Position numbers and translations under genes: made by a program. The notes beneath the pieces are model-generated. The model saw only the letters and a list, made by a program, of their open reading frames with translations, had not been told where the DNA came from and searched no databases. DNA of 34,871 nucleotides from Gammaproteobacteria bacterium (GTDB lineage: Bacteria > Pseudomonadota > Gammaproteobacteria > UWMA-0217): assembly GCA_026981985.1 (NCBI GenBank), contig JALSHZ010000002.1:1-34871 (forward strand), given 5' to 3'. This document shows, one piece after another, positions 30,621-34,871 of this stretch; the first letter of the stretch is position 1, and every line of letters begins with the position of its first letter.

Positions 30621-33600
30621 ATGATCTCAAACCGTCTTACCCGGCGCCACATCAAGAGCGCCTGCGGGGCAACCAGTTTCAAGCGCGGACTGGCCTACTG
30701 GCAAGATGGCCGCGTCCTCGAGTGCGTCGAAATCGACTCGCCAGACCCACGCATCGAAGTCATTTCGGCCATGGTGCGTGGCAGCGGCCCCCACATCTAT
30801 CGCCAGCATATCGAGTTACGTGAAACCCCACAGGGCGGTATCGAAATCGATGGTGAGTGCAGTTGCCCGGTCGGCTACGACTGCAAACACGTGGCGGCGG
30901 CGCTGCTTGATCTCATCGACTACCGCGAACGCACAGTGCCAGCAGCACCCACAAAAAACCATGTCGATGGCTGGCTGGAAAAACTCAAGTCCGCGTCACA
31001 TAGCGGTACCGGGTCATCTGCAGAGCGCTATCCCGACTATGTTCCCTATCGCCTGATTTACGTACTCTCAGAAGACCCCGGCAGCCGCGACCAGACGAGC
31101 CTGCAAGTCGCCACATTCAAGGTGCGACTATTGAAGAAAGGCGGTTTTGGCAAACCCGCCAGTCTCTCGCTGGAACACATACTCAACAGCTACTATGCCA
31201 ATGAGTTTGCCCAGCCATCGGACAAGGAAATCGCGCGGCTGCTGGTCGATGACAACACGTTCTACTATACCGACTACAGCAGCAATCACTCACTGAAAGG
31301 CGACATTGGCGAACTCGCCTTGCAAAAAATGATCCTCACCGGTCGCTGCTATTGGGAAAACATTGGCGAGGAGCCACTGCAACTGGGTACGCCACGGCGT
31401 ATCGAGTTCCACTGGAATTCCACCGCCGAAGGCCATGAACTCGACTTTGAGGTGGATCCACCCGCCGACCGACTGTTTCGGGTCGGCATGTTCTGGTACT
31501 TCGACATCATCGACCATATCGCCGGCCCGATTGAACACCCCAGCATCACCCCACAGCAGATGGAAGTGCTGCTCGACGCGCCACCTATTCCCCAAGAGCA
31601 GGCCGAAGCCGTCAGCCGCCGCCTGATGCTGGAAACCCCGGAATATGATCTCGAACCGCCAGTCGAACTCAATATCGAAAAAATCGACATCACTGGCACC
31701 GAGCCCGTTCCCTGCCTGTTTCTGGAAACCATCACGCCGGTCAACAGCCGCCCCATCCACTGTGCCCGGCTGCGCTTTCGCTATGGCCCGGCGTTACTGA
31801 CACACCCAACGGCTCATTCCATCGCACAAGTCGTCGACGGCGACACCGTCTACCGTATCGAGCGCGATGCCGAAGCCGAAACCCGGGCCATGTACCAGCT
31901 GGTTCAGGCAGGACTGAGGCAACTGCTCGACGACAAGGGAGAATCCGGTTTCGACTGGGGCTTCCCCGTTCTCGACCCGGCACAGACTGCGCTGCATTGG
32001 CACGAGTTCCTCGAACATGACTTGCCGAAGCTGGAAGCGCAGGGCTGGGAGATCGAACACACCGACGCCTTCAACCTCAGCTTTACCGAAACCGACGACT
32101 GGGACGCCGAACTCGAAACCAGCGGCACCCAGTGGTTTACGCTGACTCTGGGCGTCGATGTCGATGGCCAGCGCGTCAACCTGCTGCCGGTCCTGGTCGA
32201 GATTCTCGCCAAGGCCCGCAGCAGCGATGACCTGCGCGAGATGCTCGATACCCATCCACATTTCCTGCTGCCACTCGACGATGACCGCTGGTTGAAAATC
32301 CCATCGGAACGGATCCGGCCAATCTTCGAAACACTAGTCGAACTCTACGACCGTGAGCCACTGGACAAGGATGGCAACCTCCAGCTCTCACGCTACCAAA
32401 GCGTACAGATCGGCGACCTGCTGAACGACCCCGGTCTGCGCTGGCGTGGCGCTGATGAACTGCGCGAACTGAGTCAGAAGCTGCAAGACTTCAGCGGCAT
32501 CGAAACCGTCGCCCCGCCGGAAGGATTCAATGCGACACTCCGCACTTACCAGTTGCAAGGGCTGAGCTGGCTGCAATTCCTGCGCGAATTCAACTTTTCC
32601 GGCATCCTCGCCGACGACATGGGGCTGGGCAAAACAGTCCAAACGCTGGCGCATATTCTGCTCGAAAAACAGAGCGGCCGGATGCAGCAGCCCGCCTTGA
32701 TCATCGCCCCCACCAGCCTGATGGGGAACTGGCGGCGCGAAGCTGAAAATTTCACGCCAGACCTGGACGTGCTGATGCTGCACGGCCCTGAACGGCGGCG
32801 CCATTTTCATCTGATCGATCAGGTCGATATCGTATTGACTACCTACCCGCTATTGCGCCGCGACAAACAAGTGCTGCTGGAACACGAATTCCATCTGATC
32901 GTACTCGACGAAGCCCAGGCCATCAAAAACCCCAAGGCGCAGACGACTCAGGTGGTATTCGAACTCAATGGCAAGCACCACCTCTGCCTCACCGGCACGC
33001 CACTGGAAAACCATCTCGGCGAAATCTGGTCGATGTTCCATTTTCTGATGCCCGGCTACCTTGGCCCGCTGGAGCGTTTCAATCGCATTTTCCGCAACCC
33101 GATCGAAAAAGGCGGAGACGGCTTGCGCCGCGAACAACTGCGCAAGCGCATTGCGCCGTTCATGCTGCGCCGCACCAAGGCTGAGGTGGCAGCGGAACTG
33201 CCGGAAAAAACCGAAATCATTCGCAGTGTGGCGCTGGAAGGCCGGCAACGCGATCTTTATGAGTCGATCCGCATGGCGATGGACAAAAAGGTACGGGACG
33301 AAATCCAGCGCAAAGGCTTCGCCCGCAGCCAGATCATGATTCTCGACGCCCTGCTGAAATTGCGCCAGGTCTGCTGCGATCCACGGCTGGTGCGGCTACC
33401 ACAGGCAAAAAACGTCAAAAAAAGCGCCAAACTCGAACTGCTGATGCAGATGCTGCCGGAAATGATCGAGGAAGGCCGTAGGATTCTGCTGTTCTCCCAA
33501 TTCACCTCGATGCTCACCATCATCGAAAAAGAACTCAAGGCGGCGAAGATCGACTACTGCAAACTGACCGGCCAGACACGCAAGCGCGACGCAGTGATCA

Positions 33601-33962
33601 ACCGCTTTCAGGATGAAGACGTACCGATTTTTCTGATCAGCCTCAAAGCCGGCGGCGTCGGTCTCAACCTCACCGCCGCCGACACCGTCATCCACTACGA
33701 TCCATGGTGGAACCCGGCGGTCGAAAACCAGGCCACCGACCGCGCCCACCGCATTGGCCAGAAAAAGGCGGTATTCGTCTACAAGTTGATCACCGAAGAC
33801 TCGGTCGAAGATAAAATCCTCGCACTGCAACAGAAAAAGCAGCTACTCGCCAACTCCATCTACGCCAAGCAGGGTGAGAGCGAAGACCCGGTCGCCAAAC
33901 TTACCGCCGACGACCTCAACGAACTGCTCAAACCGCTGGAGAACCACGATGCCCCTGCCTGA
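30621..33962 (+). CDS. SWIM zinc-finger SNF2-family DNA helicase/ATPase
   Basis: A 1113-residue protein. A SWIM zinc finger (C80-x-C82-x5-C88-x-H90, ECSCPVGYDCKH) near the N-terminus is followed by a long central region with no clear domain and then the SNF2 ATPase. Motif I is ADDMGLGKTVQT (about 663), motif II is VLDEAQAIKN (about 762), motif III is LCLTGTPLEN, and in the second lobe ILLFSQFTSML, LISLKAGGVGLNLTAADTVIHYDPWWNP and QATDRAHRIGQ are intact. Such proteins translocate on DNA or displace bound proteins; no substrate is known. ATG 30621 is used. Its stop overlaps the small membrane-protein gene by 14 bp. Confidence 0.93.
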   Translation: MISNRLTRRHIKSACGATSFKRGLAYWQDGRVLECVEIDSPDPRIEVISAMVRGSGPHIYRQHIELRETPQGGIEIDGECSCPVGYDCKHVAAALLDLIDYRERTVPAAPTKNHVDGWLEKLKSASHSGTGSSAERYPDYVPYRLIYVLSEDPGSRDQTSLQVATFKVRLLKKGGFGKPASLSLEHILNSYYANEFAQPSDKEIARLLVDDNTFYYTDYSSNHSLKGDIGELALQKMILTGRCYWENIGEEPLQLGTPRRIEFHWNSTAEGHELDFEVDPPADRLFRVGMFWYFDIIDHIAGPIEHPSITPQQMEVLLDAPPIPQEQAEAVSRRLMLETPEYDLEPPVELNIEKIDITGTEPVPCLFLETITPVNSRPIHCARLRFRYGPALLTHPTAHSIAQVVDGDTVYRIERDAEAETRAMYQLVQAGLRQLLDDKGESGFDWGFPVLDPAQTALHWHEFLEHDLPKLEAQGWEIEHTDAFNLSFTETDDWDAELETSGTQWFTLTLGVDVDGQRVNLLPVLVEILAKARSSDDLREMLDTHPHFLLPLDDDRWLKIPSERIRPIFETLVELYDREPLDKDGNLQLSRYQSVQIGDLLNDPGLRWRGADELRELSQKLQDFSGIETVAPPEGFNATLRTYQLQGLSWLQFLREFNFSGILADDMGLGKTVQTLAHILLEKQSGRMQQPALIIAPTSLMGNWRREAENFTPDLDVLMLHGPERRRHFHLIDQVDIVLTTYPLLRRDKQVLLEHEFHLIVLDEAQAIKNPKAQTTQVVFELNGKHHLCLTGTPLENHLGEIWSMFHFLMPGYLGPLERFNRIFRNPIEKGGDGLRREQLRKRIAPFMLRRTKAEVAAELPEKTEIIRSVALEGRQRDLYESIRMAMDKKVRDEIQRKGFARSQIMILDALLKLRQVCCDPRLVRLPQAKNVKKSAKLELLMQMLPEMIEEGRRILLFSQFTSMLTIIEKELKAAKIDYCKLTGQTRKRDAVINRFQDEDVPIFLISLKAGGVGLNLTAADTVIHYDPWWNPAVENQATDRAHRIGQKKAVFVYKLITEDSVEDKILALQQKKQLLANSIYAKQGESEDPVAKLTADDLNELLKPLENHDAPA

Positions 33963-34209
33963 ACCCGGCCACACCACCCGCAACGTGATGGTCTCGCTGA
34001 TCATCATCGGCGCACTGCTCGCCGCCGCCGGACTCAGCCTCGCCATCTTCACCAAAATCGCCCCCCACCAAGGTATCACCGGCATCCTCATCATCACCGG
34101 CCTCATCGTCGGCGGCCTCGCCCTCTCCGTCCCCGCCAAGCTCTACCTCACCTTGCAACTGATGCGCCATAGTGATGCAAAGGGTGCGGCTCGACAGCAA
34201 CGACATTAA
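33949..34209 (+). CDS. Small two-helix membrane protein coupled to the SNF2 gene
   Basis: An 86-residue protein. ATG 33949 has GGAG seven bases ahead and lies inside the last codons of the SNF2 gene. MPLPEPGHTTRNVMVSLIII is the start; two membrane helices follow (about res 13-35 and 42-64, with LIIIGALLAAAGLSLAIF and ITGILIITGLIVGGLALSV) and then a basic tail (RHSDAKGAARQQRH). The topology suggests an inner-membrane protein. No family is recognised. Overlap with the helicase gene implies cotranscription, though a functional link is only a guess. Confidence 0.75.
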   Translation: MPLPEPGHTTRNVMVSLIIIGALLAAAGLSLAIFTKIAPHQGITGILIITGLIVGGLALSVPAKLYLTLQLMRHSDAKGAARQQRH

Positions 34210-34226
34210 ACCCCAGCCCCCTCGTC

Positions 34227-34747
34227 TCAGTATTGCAATCTCAAAGGCACTGCACGAGTAAAATAGACGCCGTTCGAACGATCGTCACCAAATCTTATCA
34301 GCAGATACCCTTCCCACGGCATGTCACCATGGTTAGAAAAATACTCGGACAAGTGCTCTGAACGGTCGTCATTACACTTGAAATCGTTGAGAGGAGAAAA
34401 TTGACAGACAACCTTTTTTTCATCCCACGAGCCGACATAATCTCGAAATATTCGAATATCGTTCTCGGACAGCGTTTTATCTGAAGACAAATATAAATAT
34501 ATATGATAAAGGGGCGAGCCTTGATCTATATTCCATGACAATTCAAAACCCTCTCTGGCAGAATTGGCCTCCACAACGATTCTTCCATCGAGGCTTCTCG
34601 CGCCCTGCAACTGGATATCACTCAACTCGACGAGCTGGTTACTGTCTTTCACTTTTCCAGATTCTATTTGTATCGCTCCCAACGTAAGTTTCCCAACCGA
34701 AGAATTGCCAGTTTCTTTATTCAATCGAATTGGAAAGGCCCTGCTAC
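34227..34747 (-). pseudogene. Hypothetical gene truncated at its 5' end by the IS630-family element
   Basis: The open frame runs left from the IS630-like element to a stop at 34227. The part outside the IS encodes about 170 residues (from about RAFPIRLNKETGN to YFTRAVPLRLQY) with beta-rich, polar content and no recognised domain. It lacks a start codon of its own, ribosome-binding site or signal peptide: the frame's Met codons upstream lie within the transposase region. This suggests the N-terminus was removed by the insertion at a TA near 34747. It is AT-richer than its neighbours, so the gene may itself be imported. The exact IS end is uncertain. Confidence 0.5.
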
Positions 34748-34777
34748 TAACTCGGCAAAAACGCACCCGACATCCTG

Positions 34778-34786
34778 TGCTATAAT
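34778..34786 (+). promoter_or_regulatory. Extended -10 promoter of the IS630-family transposase
   Basis: TGCTATAAT at 34778-34786 is a perfect TATAAT with the TG extension one base ahead. It lies 8 bases before ATG 34795, leaving a very short leader. No clear -35 was found, which is normal for an extended -10. Confidence 0.45.
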
Positions 34787-34794
34787 TCAGCACC

Positions 34795-34871
34795 ATGAAC
34801 AAACAAGATGGAAGAGCACTCTCACACTCTGTTCGGGAAGAAATTCGCAAGCGCGCCGTGGCACGCGTACT
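34795..34871 (+). CDS. IS630-family transposase, N-terminal part (runs off the window)
   Basis: From ATG 34795 the frame reads MNKQDGRALSHSVREEIRKR, then AVARV, up to the right edge. This matches the N-terminal helix of IS630-family transposases (MNKxDGRxLSHxxxEEIRxRAVxRV), which precedes an HTH DNA-binding domain and a DDE catalytic core, both outside the window. The upstream sequence from about 34748 should be the left end of the element. IS630 elements insert at TA, and CTACTAACTC at 34744-34753 offers a fitting site. Length and intactness of the gene cannot be judged. Confidence 0.75.
   Translation, partial: MNKQDGRALSHSVREEIRKRAVARV

Overview
The window looks like a chromosomal segment of a gammaproteobacterium. 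The evidence is an E. coli-like MutS, an Azotobacter-type 7Fe ferredoxin directly after it, the CmoA/CmoB pair, GcvR, DarP (YjgA), IbaG and a cbb3 oxidase cluster beside an FNR/Anr regulator. The genus cannot be fixed from the sequence. A respiring, oxygen-responsive and probably environmental organism fits best (inference).

Positions 1 to about 5.6 kb are the end of an integrated mobile island. It holds the C-terminal tail of an S24/LexA-type repressor cut by the window edge, an IS3-family insertion sequence (orfA/orfB with an A7 slippery site), a Phd/YefM-RelE/ParE toxin-antitoxin pair, an AlpA-like small regulator, an AbiEi-like antitoxin/regulator with no AbiEii partner but a clear inverted-repeat operator, and a P4-type tyrosine integrase. 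The integrase 5' end faces mutS. Between them lies an AT-rich stretch with an 18-bp perfect inverted repeat and three copies of an 11-bp motif. The first ~25 codons of mutS look like island-type DNA, so the island seems to end in or at the 5' end of mutS.

From 5.6 to 9.3 kb come mutS and fdxA (overlapping by 4 bp), then a convergent secreted protein of the choice-of-anchor H type. Its C-terminal anchor is followed by an unexpected extension antisense to fdxA.

From 9.3 to 15.8 kb is the respiratory block, transcribed leftward: ccoN-ccoO-ccoQ-ccoP, a terminator, ccoG-ccoH, and a second terminator. The divergent fnr/anr gene lies beside ccoN. A near-consensus FNR/Anr box sits upstream of ccoN where a class II activator site would be expected. 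ccoI and ccoS are not in the window.

From 15.8 to 30.4 kb is ordinary core chromosome: a YidB-like DUF937 protein; a KefB-like antiporter; a three-gene unit of a Cys-containing membrane protein, histidine kinase and sigma-54 response regulator; DarP; a HopJ-family protein; a zincin-like protein with a degenerate motif; IbaG; a SlyD-like PPIase; a DUF3465 protein; cmoA-cmoB; an EF-hand lipoprotein; a hemerythrin protein; a small periplasmic protein; a hypothetical overlapping gcvR; and a DUF533 (YebE-like) protein.

From 30.6 kb to the end are a large SWIM-SNF2 helicase, an overlapping small two-helix membrane protein, and a gene on the minus strand whose 5' end has apparently been removed by an IS630-family element running off the right edge. 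No tRNA, rRNA or CRISPR array was seen.
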